DNA of 64,000 nucleotides. It comes from Gluconobacter morbifer G707. Lineage in GTDB: Bacteria > Pseudomonadota > Alphaproteobacteria > Acetobacterales > Acetobacteraceae. Numbering within the stretch: the first letter of the stretch is position 1; each line of letters opens with the position of its first letter. Under the pieces are notes generated by a model. It was not told the origin of the DNA. It was given only the letters and a program-made list of their open reading frames with translations, and searched no databases. Where the stretch lies: contig NZ_AGQV01000006.1 of assembly GCF_000234355.1 (NCBI RefSeq), forward strand, positions 62,001-126,000, read 5' to 3'. Of this stretch, positions 1 to 9,258 are shown in pieces. The translations under genes were made by a program, and so were the position numbers.

Positions 1-672
1 ATTACGGGGGATCAGGGTTTCGAAGACCTGCTCTCCGAAGAAGCCGCGGGCGTCCTGGGCCACCAGTTCGGAGAGATTGTTGCGGCGGTCGTACATGGTG
101 AGCACGATGCCTTCGAGGTGGAGATCGGCATTGAAGGCACGACGGACGCGGTCAATCGTGCGGACGAGCTGGCTGATACCTTCCAGTGCAAAAAACTCAC
201 ACTGTAGCGGAACAAGCACGGCATCGGCTGCGACCAGTGCGTTCAGGGTCAGCAGGCCGAGGCTGGGGGGACAATCGATCAGGATGGTATCGTACTGGCC
301 TTCGAGGGCGCGCAGGGCATCCCTTAGACGGTATTCCCGCCGTCCATCGCCGATCATCTCGATTTCCGCACCTGCCAGTTCGTTATTGGCGGTGATGATC
401 GAAAGATTGTCAAACTGGGTTGGTTGGGCCAGGGCGTCCGGTTCGGATTCCTGCATCAGGGCGGCATAAGTACCTGTGCTGCGCTGATCGTATTCGATGC
501 CGAGACCGGTGGACGCGTTGCCCTGCGGGTCAAGGTCTACCAGCAGGACGCGCTGCCCTTTTGCCGCCAGGGAAGCGGCGAGATTGATGGTTGTCGTGGT
601 CTTGCCGACGCCACCCTTCTGGTTGGTGACGGCAACGATCCGGGTAAGGGGGGATGCAGGATTAGACGACAC
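1..672 (-). CDS. parA: Chromosome partitioning ATPase ParA (Soj), C-terminus cut by window edge
   Basis: This is a deviant Walker-type ATPase that, with ParB and parS, moves replicated origins apart. The visible 224 codons carry KGGVGKTT at residues 19-26 (deviant Walker A with the extra lysine), DLDPQGN at 46-52 and a [14 protein letters not shown] block further on, all diagnostic of ParA. The start is read as GTG at 670-672, which overlaps the end of rsmG by 11 bases and begins V-S-S-N-P-A. The frame is open to base 1, so the stop and presumably parB lie outside the window. Five parS-like palindromes in the window fit this function. The mnmE-mnmG-rsmG-parA order is common near alphaproteobacterial origins. 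Confidence 0.95.
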   Translation of the reverse strand, partial: MSSNPASPLTRIVAVTNQKGGVGKTTTTINLAASLAAKGQRVLLVDLDPQGNASTGLGIEYDQRSTGTYAALMQESEPDALAQPTQFDNLSIITANNELAGAEIEMIGDGRREYRLRDALRALEGQYDTILIDCPPSLGLLTLNALVAADAVLVPLQCEFFALEGISQLVRTIDRVRRAFNADLHLEGIVLTMYDRRNNLSELVAQDARGFFGEQVFETLIPRN

Positions 673-1243
673 GCTTGAAATCACTGACCTTGATGATGGC
701 CCCGCCGCCATCGGTGCGGCTGGGCAGAATGGTGGAGGTCATGTGCCAGTCACGGCTTGCCTCGGTCAACTCTTCCGGGGCTTTCTGACCTTTGAGAAAC
801 AGGCAGACGCCATCCTCCCTGAGAAGGGGGCGCGCCCAGTTCAGAAGCTTGTTCAGGGGGGCAAGCGCACGGGCAGTGATGATGTCTGCCGGCGGTGGGA
901 ATGCGGCTTCGATCCGCTTTGGAATGACGGTGACCTTTGCGCCGCAGATACGGGCAGCTTCCCGCAGGAAGGCACATTTGCGCTGGTCGGATTCAATAAG
1001 GGTGACGGGATTATCCGTCGCGATGGCAAGGATCAGGCCGGGGAAGCCTCCGCCGGAGCCGAGATCCGTGATGGTTGCTCCCGCCGGAATCAGTTCCGCA
1101 AGCTGAAGGCTGTCTTCGATGTGGCGGGGCCAGAGAGATGCCACGTCACGCGGGCTGACCAGATTGATCTTCGTGTTCCATTGCGCGAGCAGGTCGGCGA
1201 AGCGTTCCAGTCTTGCGTGCGTTTCACGTGAAACGGTGGTCAT
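662..1243 (-). CDS. rsmG: 16S rRNA (guanine-527-N7) methyltransferase RsmG (GidB)
   Basis: The 193-residue protein is a SAM-dependent methyltransferase that modifies G527 of 16S rRNA. It shows the RsmG signature [15 protein letters not shown] (SAM-binding glycine loop, about residues 59-73) and the following ITARALAPL segment. Length is normal for the family (about 200). The ATG overlaps the TGA of mnmG by four bases (ATGA), so the two are probably translationally coupled, with an AAGGACG ribosome-binding site just upstream. Codons 4-8 (V-S-R-E-T) are spelled by a parS palindrome at 1221-1234, so the site lies within the coding sequence. The end overlaps the start of parA. Confidence 0.96.
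   Translation of the reverse strand: MTTVSRETHARLERFADLLAQWNTKINLVSPRDVASLWPRHIEDSLQLAELIPAGATITDLGSGGGFPGLILAIATDNPVTLIESDQRKCAFLREAARICGAKVTVIPKRIEAAFPPPADIITARALAPLNKLLNWARPLLREDGVCLFLKGQKAPEELTEASRDWHMTSTILPSRTDGGGAIIKVSDFKRVV
1221..1234. promoter_or_regulatory. parS-like ParB binding site 1
   Basis: GTTTCACGTGAAAC is a perfect 14-base palindrome matching the core of the bacterial parS consensus. It lies within the first codons of rsmG, about 550 bases upstream of the parA start. The flanking bases are C and G, so the full 16-base consensus TGTTTCACGTGAAACA is matched at 14 positions. Confidence 0.85.
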
Positions 1244-3096
1244 GACAGCGTCCTTACATGCGCCAGCAGAGCCACGAGCGCGGCAGGTGTGACCCCTCGG
1301 ACACGCTGCGCCGCTGCAAAACTGGTGGGACGGGCCTGCGCCAGACGCTCACGCATCTCGCTGCTCAGGCCGCCAATGGCAGTGTAATCCAGATTGGCAG
1401 GAAGCGCGATGGCGCTTTCAGAGGCAAGCTGTCTGATCTCGCGTTCCTGACGGTGAAGGTATCCACCGTATCGCGCTTCAGTTTCCACGTGACGTTTCAC
1501 ACGCAGCGGCAGCATGGTGAACCAGGGGGCAAGGCTTCCCAGCTTCGTGTAATCTCCATTGCTGGCGAGCACGTCCAGCAGGGTCCGCCGTCGACCATCC
1601 AGCGAGACTTCAAACCCGGCATCCCGCAGAACCTGTGGCAGAAAGGTCGTGTCAGCCGCTTTGCGCATGGCGGCATCAAGGGCGTTTTTCTCCGCAGTGA
1701 AGGCTGTCTGTCGCGCGGTAAGGACACATCCTGCCGCGATGCCTTTTGGTGTCAGACGCAGGTCCGCGTTATCCGCCCGCAGGGTCAGGCGGTATTCGGC
1801 GCGGGAGGTGAACATGCGATAGGGTTCGCTGATGCCATGCAGGGTCAGGTCATCGATCATGACACCCAGATAGGCCTCGCTCCGGTCAAGGATCAGGGGA
1901 GCGTTGCCTCCGGTGGCTCGTGCTGCGTTCAGACCCGCCAGCAGGCCCTGTGCGCCCGCTTCCTCATAGCCGGTTGTGCCGTTGATCTGTCCTGCCAGAT
2001 AAAGGCCCGGCAGGTTGCGCAGTTCGAGGGACGGCATGAGTTCACGGGGGTCTACGTAGTCGTATTCCACGGCGTAACCCGGTGTCACGATCCGTGCTTT
2101 TTCCAGTCCGGGCATGGAGGCGACCATCAGGGCCTGCACGTCAGCCGGGAGGCTGGTGCTGATGCCATTCGGATAGATCAGATCGCCACCCGGGCTGTCG
2201 GGCAGGGCTTCGGGTTCCAGGAAAACCTGGTGGGATGCCCGCTCGGCGAAGCGGACGACCTTGTCTTCAATGGAAGGGCAGTAACGGGGTCCCCGGCCTG
2301 CAATGGCGCCTCCGTACATGGCGGAGCGTTGCAGGTTTTCCGTGATGATACGGTGCGTCTCGGGCGTGGTCTTGCTGATCCGGCATGAAATCTGCGGATT
2401 CGTGATATGGTTGGTCAGAGTGCTGAATGGTTCGGGCGTCTCGTCACCCTGGTCTTCGGGAAGGCTGTCCCAGTCGATGCTGTTCCGGGCCAGACGGGGT
2501 GGGGTCCCGGTCTTGAGACGTCCCATGCGCAGGTTGCGCTTTTCAAGTCGTTCGCCGAGCTTTGTGGCTGGTGGGTCGCCAATCCGGCCTGCGGGTTTCT
2601 GCTCATGGCCCACATGAATAACACCCCGGAGAAAGGTGCCAGTTGTCAGAACGACGGCGCCGCATCTGAAATTCCGGCCATCCTCGCAGATGACGCCGCA
2701 GATGCGTCCCTTTTCTTCGATCAGATCACCAGCCGCGCCAACCATGATGGTCAGGTTGGGTGTAGCGGCCAGAAGATCCTGAATGGCGGCACGGTAGAGC
2801 GAGCGATCGGCCTGTGCGCGAGGGCCGTGTACGGCTGGTCCTTTGGAGCGGTTCAGGAGTTTGAAGTGAATTCCGGCCCGGTCAGCCGCCCGCCCCATGA
2901 GGCCGTCGAGCGCGTCGATCTCCCGTACAAGATGGCCTTTGCCGATACCGCCGATCGCCGGATTGCAGGACATGGCGCCGACGGTTTCGAGTCTGTGGGT
3001 CAGGAGGAGCGTCCGGGCTCCGAAACGCGCAGCCGCAGCCGCGGCTTCACAGCCGGCATGTCCGCCGCCGATCACGATGACATCGAAATCGCTCAA
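1240..3096 (-). CDS. mnmG: tRNA uridine-5-carboxymethylaminomethyl synthase, FAD subunit MnmG (GidA)
   Basis: MnmG is the FAD-binding partner of MnmE in the complex that installs the cmnm5 or nm5 group on wobble U34 of tRNAs. The 618-residue protein starts with a Rossmann FAD motif ([12 protein letters not shown], residues 8-19), followed by the family blocks [19 protein letters not shown] and, near the middle, a [11 protein letters not shown] segment with the conserved cysteine. The start is TTG at 3094-3096, three bases after the mnmE stop. GGGAAG, which forms part of the last mnmE codons, serves as the ribosome-binding site, implying coupling. The length is typical (about 620-630). Confidence 0.96.
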   Translation of the reverse strand: MSDFDVIVIGGGHAGCEAAAAAARFGARTLLLTHRLETVGAMSCNPAIGGIGKGHLVREIDALDGLMGRAADRAGIHFKLLNRSKGPAVHGPRAQADRSLYRAAIQDLLAATPNLTIMVGAAGDLIEEKGRICGVICEDGRNFRCGAVVLTTGTFLRGVIHVGHEQKPAGRIGDPPATKLGERLEKRNLRMGRLKTGTPPRLARNSIDWDSLPEDQGDETPEPFSTLTNHITNPQISCRISKTTPETHRIITENLQRSAMYGGAIAGRGPRYCPSIEDKVVRFAERASHQVFLEPEALPDSPGGDLIYPNGISTSLPADVQALMVASMPGLEKARIVTPGYAVEYDYVDPRELMPSLELRNLPGLYLAGQINGTTGYEEAGAQGLLAGLNAARATGGNAPLILDRSEAYLGVMIDDLTLHGISEPYRMFTSRAEYRLTLRADNADLRLTPKGIAAGCVLTARQTAFTAEKNALDAAMRKAADTTFLPQVLRDAGFEVSLDGRRRTLLDVLASNGDYTKLGSLAPWFTMLPLRVKRHVETEARYGGYLHRQEREIRQLASESAIALPANLDYTAIGGLSSEMRERLAQARPTSFAAAQRVRGVTPAALVALLAHVRTLS

Positions 3097-3099
3097 AAT

Positions 3100-4395
3100 C
3101 TACTTCCCGATACAGAACTGCCCGAAGATAGCGTCGAGCAGGGATTCAACATCAACACGGCCTGTCAGACGGCCAAGAGCCTGCATGGACAGGCGGAGTT
3201 CCTCTCCCCTGAGTTCCGGCCACAGTGTGGTCCGCGCCTGATCCAGGTGGGCTGCAGCATCCTGAATGCCAGCCCGATGACGGGCCCGGGTCAGCGGTGG
3301 TGCGGCAGAGCCTGCCGTCAGGATTTTGACCTGCTCCGCCAGAAGCTGGCGTAGTGCGACAATCCCTTCGCCTGTCCGGGTGCTGATGCCTAGCATGTTC
3401 GGGGGGGCGGGTGCGATGTCGATTTTTGTCCTTACGGGAATTTCTCCTTCCTGAAGAGTTTCCACGCTTTCTTCCGGGCCGATGAGGTGCAGGACAATGT
3501 CGCTCTGTTTCACGTGAAACAGGGCGCGCCGGATGCCTTCTGCCTCGATCTCGTCTTCCGTTTCGCGCAGTCCCGCCGTATCCACCAGTCGCAGGCGAAC
3601 CCCTTCCAGAACCCAGTCCACGGCAATGGCATCGCGCGTCGTTCCGGCCCGGTGGGTGACAATGGCGGCATCCGTTCCGGACAATACATTGAGAAGACTG
3701 GATTTCCCGACATTGGGAGAGCCTGCGATAACAACGGTCAGCCCCTGACGCATGAGTTCGCCACGATTGTCGTGCAGATGGGCATCCATTTCGTTTCTTA
3801 GGGCCGTTAACTCCGTCATTAGACCGTCTTCCACTTCGGCAGGAAGATCTTCATCCGGAAAATCGATCAGCGCTTCCTGATGGGCCAGAACGAGGCGCAG
3901 ACGTTGTGCCCAGGAGTCGTAGAGGCGGCTCAGTGCGCCGTCTGCCTGACGGAGGGCCTGTTTACGCTGGCTTTCGGTTTCCGCGTCCACCAGATCGGCG
4001 ATGGCTTCGGCCTGCAGCAGGTCCAGCCGGCCTTTCTGGACCGCGCGACGGGTGAACTCACCAGGTTCAGCAGGGCGTGCTCCGAGGTCCGTCAGGGCGT
4101 CCGCAACACGTGCGATAACGGCTGGTCCGGCATGCAGATGCAGTTCGAACCCATCTTCACCCGTATAGGAATTGGGCCCTGGCAGCCAGAGCACCATGGC
4201 CTGATCCAGAATTTCGTCATCGTGACGAAGTGTGCGGAGGCTGGCACGTCGTGGGGCTGGAAGACTGCCACAGAGGGCACCTAGGATCAGGGCGCTGCCC
4301 GATCCGCTGGCGCGCATGATGGCGATGGCTGCACGGCCTGCGCCGGTGGCGAGCGCGAAAATGACCTGTGGGGCCAGGAAAGCAGAAGGAATCAT
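3100..4395 (-). CDS. mnmE: tRNA modification GTPase MnmE (TrmE)
   Basis: MnmE is the GTPase partner of MnmG. The 431-residue protein has an N-terminal tetrahydrofolate-binding domain (residues 1-120), a helical domain, an inserted G domain with P-loop GSPNVGKSS and switch [12 protein letters not shown], and the C-terminal FCIGK motif whose cysteine is essential in the family. Two oddities are visible. The G4 motif normally read as NKxD is TKID here, and the protein is about 20 residues shorter than usual, mostly in the second half of the G domain. The ATG at 4393-4395 is preceded by about 115 bases of non-coding DNA, so a promoter probably lies there. A parS palindrome lies inside the gene. 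Confidence 0.95.
   Translation of the reverse strand: MIPSAFLAPQVIFALATGAGRAAIAIMRASGSGSALILGALCGSLPAPRRASLRTLRHDDEILDQAMVLWLPGPNSYTGEDGFELHLHAGPAVIARVADALTDLGARPAEPGEFTRRAVQKGRLDLLQAEAIADLVDAETESQRKQALRQADGALSRLYDSWAQRLRLVLAHQEALIDFPDEDLPAEVEDGLMTELTALRNEMDAHLHDNRGELMRQGLTVVIAGSPNVGKSSLLNVLSGTDAAIVTHRAGTTRDAIAVDWVLEGVRLRLVDTAGLRETEDEIEAEGIRRALFHVKQSDIVLHLIGPEESVETLQEGEIPVRTKIDIAPAPPNMLGISTRTGEGIVALRQLLAEQVKILTAGSAAPPLTRARHRAGIQDAAAHLDQARTTLWPELRGEELRLSMQALGRLTGRVDVESLLDAIFGQFCIGK
3505..3522. promoter_or_regulatory. parS-like ParB binding site 2 (best match)
   Basis: CTGTTTCACGTGAAACAG is a perfect 18-base palindrome containing the full 16-base parS consensus. It lies inside the G domain of mnmE, where it encodes part of F-H-V-K-Q. 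This is the strongest site in the window. Confidence 0.92.
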
Positions 4396-4449
4396 GGCCT
4401 CTCATGATAGTGCAGGAAAGCGTGTCGTGAAATCACCGTCTGCACATAA

Positions 4450-4486
4450 AGAAACCGGGCAGACCGTTTCCGATCCGCCCGGTTGT
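4450..4486 (-). terminator. Rho-independent terminator after adhB
   Basis: Reading the minus strand, an AACCGGGC / GCCCGGTT stem (4453-4460 with 4477-4484) is followed by TTTCTTTA. It sits just beyond the adhB stop at 4512 and before the mnmE start, separating the dehydrogenase operon from the tRNA-modification operon. Confidence 0.7.
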
Positions 4487-4511
4487 TCAGGCCAGTTGTC
4501 TCAGGAGAGAC

Positions 4512-5951
4512 TTACTGTGCGTCGTCCACGCCCGTATGGGTCTGCGGAGAGAAGGTCCAGCCTGCGCCGTAAGGCTGCGGGTGGTAGGCCATCCAGCCCT
4601 GGCTGCTGGTGTTCCAGCCGGAGGTGGAGACCGGATTTCCCGTCGTGCGCAGCTTCTGGATGTCGGAAGCCGTCACCTTGCCCGGTGCGTTGTTGTTCCA
4701 GGCCTTGCGCATGAAGTTCACGACGTCTGCCATCTGCTGGTCAGACAGGTGATCTTTGAAGCCCGGCATGGCAACAGCGGATGGCGCGGAGTTGGTCGGA
4801 GGCAGGACACCACCGAATGCCACGACGTTCACGAGCGAGGTTGCATTGTCGGTGATGACAACCGGGTTGCCAGCCAGTGGCGGGAACATCCGGTTGACAC
4901 CTGTACCATCATTCATGTGGCAGATGGCGCAGTTGTCGAGATAGACCTTTGCTCCCGGATTGCCCGGAGCACCCTTGGCGAGCAGGGCCGCCGTATCACC
5001 ATTGTCGCCCGGTGCCAGGTTGTGGCCTTCGGTCACGGCCGGCAGGGTTTTCAGGTAATGGGCGGTGGCGCGCAGGTCGTCATCCGTCCAGTGCTGGGTG
5101 CTGTAGGCTACCACATCGGCCATTCCACCGAAGACGGCGGAATGATCGATACGGCCGCTCTTCAGGAACTGGTAGATGTCTTCTTCAGACCAGCGTCCCA
5201 GGCCCGTGTCGCTGTTGCTGCGCAGGCTCGGAGCGATCCAGTTGTCGATCGGTGCACCACCGGACAGGTAGACTTCGCCACCCTTGGCCGTCAGGGCCTT
5301 TTCCTGCATGCCGAAGCCACGCGGAGTGTGACACTCGCCACAGTGGCCCGGACCATTCACGAGGTATTCACCACGCGAAGCCAGCGGATCGCTGATGCTG
5401 GTGTCAGCACCGGGCGTTACGTTCGGAACGAACATGGCGCGCCACATGGCCAGCGGCCAGCGCATGGACATCGGCCAGGAAATGTCCGGAGCCTTGTCCG
5501 GACGGGGAACCGGCTTCACGCCATGCATGAAGTAGGCATACATGGCCCGGATGTCGTCGTCGGAAAGACGGGCAAATTCAGGATAGGGCATGGCCGGATA
5601 GACCGTTGCACCATCCTTGCGGATACCCTTGCGCAGGGCGACCGTGAATTCCTGCAGTGTGTATTTACCGATACCGTATTTCGGGTCCGGCGTAATGTTG
5701 GTCGAATAGATCGTGCCAATCGGGCTCTTGATTTCAAGGCCGCCCGCATAGGGCTGACCATGAAGAGCCGTATGGCAGGCGATGCAGTCTGAAAGACGTG
5801 CAACGTACTCACCACGTTTGATCAGGGCGTCGTCACCGTCCTGGGCATGGGCAGCGCCGAAAGACACTGCCATGAGGCCGATAGCGGCCGCGTATTTCCA
5901 TCCCTGTTTCATCTCAGATACCAGCCTGTCGCGAATTGATGCCTTAGGCAT
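4512..5951 (-). CDS. adhB: PQQ alcohol dehydrogenase, triheme cytochrome c subunit II (AdhB)
   Basis: AdhB is the membrane-anchored cytochrome subunit that passes electrons from the quinoprotein AdhA to ubiquinone in acetic acid bacteria. The 479-residue protein has a signal peptide ending near AHA-Q (residue 37) and three c-type heme sites: CIACH 56-60, CGECH 204-208 and CAICH 341-345. Its sequence is very close to known Gluconobacter AdhB throughout, including the C-terminal FSPQTHTGVDDAQ. The ATG has an AGGAGG site nine bases upstream. It lies 34 bases after adhA on the same strand and is surely co-transcribed. The small subunit AdhS is not nearby. Confidence 0.97.
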   Translation of the reverse strand: MPKASIRDRLVSEMKQGWKYAAAIGLMAVSFGAAHAQDGDDALIKRGEYVARLSDCIACHTALHGQPYAGGLEIKSPIGTIYSTNITPDPKYGIGKYTLQEFTVALRKGIRKDGATVYPAMPYPEFARLSDDDIRAMYAYFMHGVKPVPRPDKAPDISWPMSMRWPLAMWRAMFVPNVTPGADTSISDPLASRGEYLVNGPGHCGECHTPRGFGMQEKALTAKGGEVYLSGGAPIDNWIAPSLRSNSDTGLGRWSEEDIYQFLKSGRIDHSAVFGGMADVVAYSTQHWTDDDLRATAHYLKTLPAVTEGHNLAPGDNGDTAALLAKGAPGNPGAKVYLDNCAICHMNDGTGVNRMFPPLAGNPVVITDNATSLVNVVAFGGVLPPTNSAPSAVAMPGFKDHLSDQQMADVVNFMRKAWNNNAPGKVTASDIQKLRTTGNPVSTSGWNTSSQGWMAYHPQPYGAGWTFSPQTHTGVDDAQ

Positions 5952-5985
5952 GTCACGTGCCTCCTTTTACCGTAACGGTTGCCCG

Positions 5986-8262
5986 TTACGGATGGTCCGC
6001 AGTTGCAGGCTCAACCGGACCCTGGGGAACGTTGAGGAACTGGTCGGTCGGAACGCCTTCCGGATTCTGACGCGCCTGGACTTCGCCCTCGTAGGACTCG
6101 TTGGCACGCTTGACGAGGAAGTTGCGGATATCCTCGATCTGGTCAGGCGTCATGGAGGTGTCGAAGTTGTCCATGCCGTAAGCGGTCAGAGCACCCTTGC
6201 CCACGAGTTTGTAGAACTTCTCGTGACCACGGATCGCACCGGACCACCGCAGATCCGGCAGAACGCCACCGGAGATACCGTTGTCGCCATGGCAGGCCGC
6301 GCAATAGGTCTGGAACTGGAAGTAACCATCCTGAACGCGGGCTTCATCCCACTTTGCCGGCGGCTTCACAGGGACAAAGCCCTTCTCGTTCTTCGGCGGC
6401 AGCTTGTCGTCACCGTCAAGAGCGAAGGCAATGACGCGGGAGTGGTTGACGGTCCAGCCGGATGTCCGGGCCACACCACCAAGGAAGAACGGATAGATGC
6501 CGCCCCAGCCCACTTCAACCGCGACATACTGCTTGCCGTTGGCCGTATAGGTCACCGGAGGCGCGATGATGGCGCTCTGGGCGGGGAAGCTGAACAGATC
6601 CTTGCCGTTCGTGGCGTCATAGGCATGGAAGTCACCGTTGGCGAGGCCCTGGAACAGCAGGTCACCGCCCGTTGCCAGAATACCACCGTTCCACGGACCT
6701 TTATGGTCAACCGTGAATGCTGCCTGCTGCTTCTGCGGATCCCATGCGACTATCCAGCCCTTCAGGTCGTGAATGAACTTTTCCTTGTCGGCCTTGTGCT
6801 GCGGATCATCATCATCCAGCAGACCGATCTTGTTCATGTCCAGACCAAGGTTCCAGCTGTCATGATGAGCCTTGAAGCCACCCTTCTGCGGGTCATACAC
6901 GAAGGGAACCTGCTGGGCCGGGATATAGACCAGCTTCGTCTTCGGGCTGTAGGCCATGGCGGCGAAGTTATGGCCACCAAGGTCACCCGGGATGCCGTAC
7001 CAGGGCTTGCCGGTCAGGGTCCAGAGAGCGTCGGGCACGTAGTTCGGACGGCCCGTCACAGGGTCCAGACCCGTTGCCCAGTTCTCGTAGGTGTAGGGCT
7101 TGCCGGAGATGAACTTACCGGTCTTGGCATCGAGGATGTAGAAGAAGCCGTTCTTCGGAGCATGAACAATGACGTGGCGCTTCTCGCCGTTGACCATCAG
7201 GTCAAGCGTCATGATCTGCTGGACGGAGGTGTAATCCCACTCGTCCATCGGCGTTTCCTGGAAATGCCAGACATATTCGCCTGTTTCCGGTTTCAGCGCC
7301 ACGATGCTGCCCAGGAAGAGATCCTTGCCCTTGCCTTCGGAGCGGAACTTGTAGTTCCACGGCGAGCCGTTACCGACAGCCAGATAGACGAGGTCCGTCA
7401 CGGGGTCATAGACGAGGGAGTCCCAGACGGTGCCGCCACCGCCCTGCTGCTTCCATGCACCGTTCTTGCCCCAGGTCGGGAAAGCCTTGGACATCAGGAT
7501 CTTGTCGGAGGCTGCGCCGTCCGGCTTGTTGTCAGGGTTCGGGACCGTGAAGAAGCGCCAGTCGAGCTTGCCTGTCTCGGCGTCATAGGCCGTGACGAAA
7601 CCGCGGGCACCGAATTCCGCACCACCGTTACCGATCAGGACGCGGCCCTTGGCGATGCGCGGTGCGCCATCAACCGTGTAAGAGCGCTGATGGCCCAGCT
7701 GGGCTTCCTTGGGGATGGTGTACACGCTCCAGACCAGCTTGCCGGTCTTGGCGTCCAGGGCGATCAGACGGCCGTCGAACGTGCCGAAATAGACCTTGCC
7801 GTTCCAGTAGGCAGCACCGCGGTTGACGGTATCGCAGCAACCACGGTCGGCAATGTTGCCCGGAACTTTCGGGTCATAGTCCCAGAGCAGTTTGCCGGTC
7901 GCTGCATCGAGCGCCTTCATTTTGCTCCAGTTGGTGGTGGCATACATGACGCCATCAACGATCAGGGGCGTACCTTCCTGGCCACGGTTCGTGTCCAGGT
8001 CGTAATGCCAAGCCAGTTTCAGGTGGCCGACATTGCTCCGGTTGATCTGGTTGAGCGGGCTGAACCGCTGTTCGGAATAGGACCGACCATAAGACATCCA
8101 GTCACCCGGATGTCCGCCATGGTCGGCGCTGATAATTGCTGAGCCAGTATCTTCATCCTGCGCCAAGGCAACAGGGGCAGCTGCCGAAATTGCCAGAGCG
8201 GCGGCGCAGCTGAGAAGGCGCTTTTTTGTAACCTTGATCGGCGTCAGTAGACCAGAAGCCAT
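5986..8262 (-). CDS. adhA: PQQ-dependent alcohol dehydrogenase, quinohemoprotein subunit I (AdhA)
   Basis: AdhA oxidises ethanol to acetaldehyde at the periplasmic face of the membrane. The 758-residue precursor has a Sec signal (cleavage after ALA, residue 34), repeated tryptophan-docking motifs of an eight-bladed PQQ propeller, the adjacent cysteine pair at 142-143 (DRGCCD) that forms the vicinal disulfide under PQQ, and a C-terminal cytochrome c domain with CAACH at 654-658. It is the first gene of the adhAB operon, with an AAGGACAG site before the ATG. The 466-base region upstream presumably holds the promoter. Confidence 0.97.
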   Translation of the reverse strand: MASGLLTPIKVTKKRLLSCAAALAISAAAPVALAQDEDTGSAIISADHGGHPGDWMSYGRSYSEQRFSPLNQINRSNVGHLKLAWHYDLDTNRGQEGTPLIVDGVMYATTNWSKMKALDAATGKLLWDYDPKVPGNIADRGCCDTVNRGAAYWNGKVYFGTFDGRLIALDAKTGKLVWSVYTIPKEAQLGHQRSYTVDGAPRIAKGRVLIGNGGAEFGARGFVTAYDAETGKLDWRFFTVPNPDNKPDGAASDKILMSKAFPTWGKNGAWKQQGGGGTVWDSLVYDPVTDLVYLAVGNGSPWNYKFRSEGKGKDLFLGSIVALKPETGEYVWHFQETPMDEWDYTSVQQIMTLDLMVNGEKRHVIVHAPKNGFFYILDAKTGKFISGKPYTYENWATGLDPVTGRPNYVPDALWTLTGKPWYGIPGDLGGHNFAAMAYSPKTKLVYIPAQQVPFVYDPQKGGFKAHHDSWNLGLDMNKIGLLDDDDPQHKADKEKFIHDLKGWIVAWDPQKQQAAFTVDHKGPWNGGILATGGDLLFQGLANGDFHAYDATNGKDLFSFPAQSAIIAPPVTYTANGKQYVAVEVGWGGIYPFFLGGVARTSGWTVNHSRVIAFALDGDDKLPPKNEKGFVPVKPPAKWDEARVQDGYFQFQTYCAACHGDNGISGGVLPDLRWSGAIRGHEKFYKLVGKGALTAYGMDNFDTSMTPDQIEDIRNFLVKRANESYEGEVQARQNPEGVPTDQFLNVPQGPVEPATADHP

Positions 8263-8728
8263 GATCCAACTGTCCTTTTTGTAAAAGACTGTTTTCTGCT
8301 GCGATAATCAAGACTGGTTAAGTGCGGAAAGGATCGTCTCTAATTGAGAGCCTTTCGCAAAAACTTAAGTCGTCTCGAACACCGACAACACGAGAACTTA
8401 CTGTGCCTATTTTATTGCTTACGGAAAACCGGGCTTCTGACGTTTCCGTGAGGATTATGGAAACTATTGAAGCCAACGAATGAGAATGCTTCGATTTGAA
8501 TAGTTGCGCAGGCGTTCCGGAAAATGAATGGGCGGAAATTTGCTACAGAAAATGGCAGTTTCCCAACACATTACAGAATATTTCCGCAAATCGTATAAAA
8601 CTGGTTCCATATGTTTTTTCGGTATATCGCAATTCTATTATATGCACTGAATGCATAGCTCTGGCGGCGCCAATTCTCCCTGAAAAGCATGATTGACGCC
8701 ATTTTGGGTGTCAGGCACCGTGACCGGC
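8263..8728. other. Intergenic region between adhA and ogt
   Basis: This 466-base divergent region is clearly poorer in GC than its surroundings, especially 8555-8660, and should carry the promoters for adhAB (leftward) and ogt (rightward). Two inverted repeats stand out: TATGCA-N5-TGCATA at 8641-8657 and TCTCG...CGAGA at 8373-8395. A 66-codon open frame (8496-8696) has no recognisable features and is not called as a gene. Confidence 0.6.
8641..8657. repeat. Inverted repeat TATGCA-N5-TGCATA upstream of ogt
   Basis: This is a perfect six-base dyad with a five-base spacer, centred about 80 bases before the ogt start and about 390 bases before adhA. The geometry suits a dimeric regulator binding site, but no family can be named from the sequence. 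Confidence 0.4.
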
Positions 8729-9175
8729 ATGCCACAGATCTCATGTCACTCCCCTCTCGGCGCCCTTACCATCAGTGAGGAGGACGGCAGAATTGTCGCT
8801 CTCGACTGGGGATGGGGACGCGACCAAGTGGAGTCTCCCCTTCTCGTGAAGGCGAAAGACATTCTGGAACGCTATTTTGACGGGAAAGAAGTCGATTCCG
8901 CGGAGCTCTTCTATGCCCCGTTCGGGACTCCATACCAGCAGCGGGTCTGGCAGGAACTTCTGCGGATTCCCTACGGAGAGACCCGGACCTATGCCCAGAT
9001 AGCGGCTCTTGCGGGCGGGTCCGCACGATCCGTGGGAGGTGCGGTTGGCGCCAACCCTGTGCCGATCCTGATTCCCTGTCACAGGGTAGTCGGATCGCAT
9101 GGTCTGGGAGGGTATTCCGGGGTGGGGGGACTGGAGGACAAGCGGATGCTTCTCACCCTTGAACGGTGTGTGTGA
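8729..9175 (+). CDS. ogt: Methylated-DNA-[protein]-cysteine S-methyltransferase (Ogt/MGMT)
   Basis: This suicide DNA-repair protein transfers alkyl groups from O6-alkylguanine to its own cysteine. The 148-residue protein has the active-site block IPCHRVV with Cys117, preceded by the DNA-recognition region PYGETRTYAQIA and followed by GGYSGVGGLEDKRMLLTLE, all typical. ATG at 8729 gives a normal N-terminus. An in-frame TTG at 8693 would add 12 residues but lacks support. It is transcribed away from adhA and towards rho, with the shared terminator at about 9205-9234. Confidence 0.93.
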   Translation: MPQISCHSPLGALTISEEDGRIVALDWGWGRDQVESPLLVKAKDILERYFDGKEVDSAELFYAPFGTPYQQRVWQELLRIPYGETRTYAQIAALAGGSARSVGGAVGANPVPILIPCHRVVGSHGLGGYSGVGGLEDKRMLLTLERCV

Positions 9176-9204
9176 AACGCGCGTCAGGCGCGGCATGAAA
9201 GACA

Positions 9205-9234
9205 CAAAAAAGGGGAGCCAAAGCTCCCCTTTCC
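9205..9234. terminator. Bidirectional terminator between ogt and rho
   Basis: An AGGGGAGC / GCTCCCCT stem (9211-9218 with 9223-9230) is flanked by A and T runs. Read on the minus strand it ends in TTTTTT, so it fits best as the rho terminator. On the plus strand the T run is short (TTT). Confidence 0.85.
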
Positions 9235-9258
9235 TGTCTGTGACGCACAGATTACGGA

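Noticed and set aside
1482..1500. Possible sixth parS site (TTTCCACGTGAC...)
   Set aside because: Only the central CCACGTGA matches; five or more of 14 core positions differ and the dyad is broken. A similar poor match at about 35052 was rejected for the same reason.
5782..8142. 786-codon open frame antisense to adhA/adhB
   Set aside because: It is the GC-rich shadow of adhA and adhB on the opposite strand; other long antisense frames opposite mnmG, rho, glnA and tldD have the same cause.
8496..8696. 66-codon open frame between adhA and ogt
   Set aside because: No ribosome-binding site, no recognisable motif, and it lies in an AT-rich promoter region.
8263..8728. Replication origin between adhA and ogt
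   Set aside because: No cluster of DnaA boxes was seen; nearness to the origin is inferred only from parA and parS sites.
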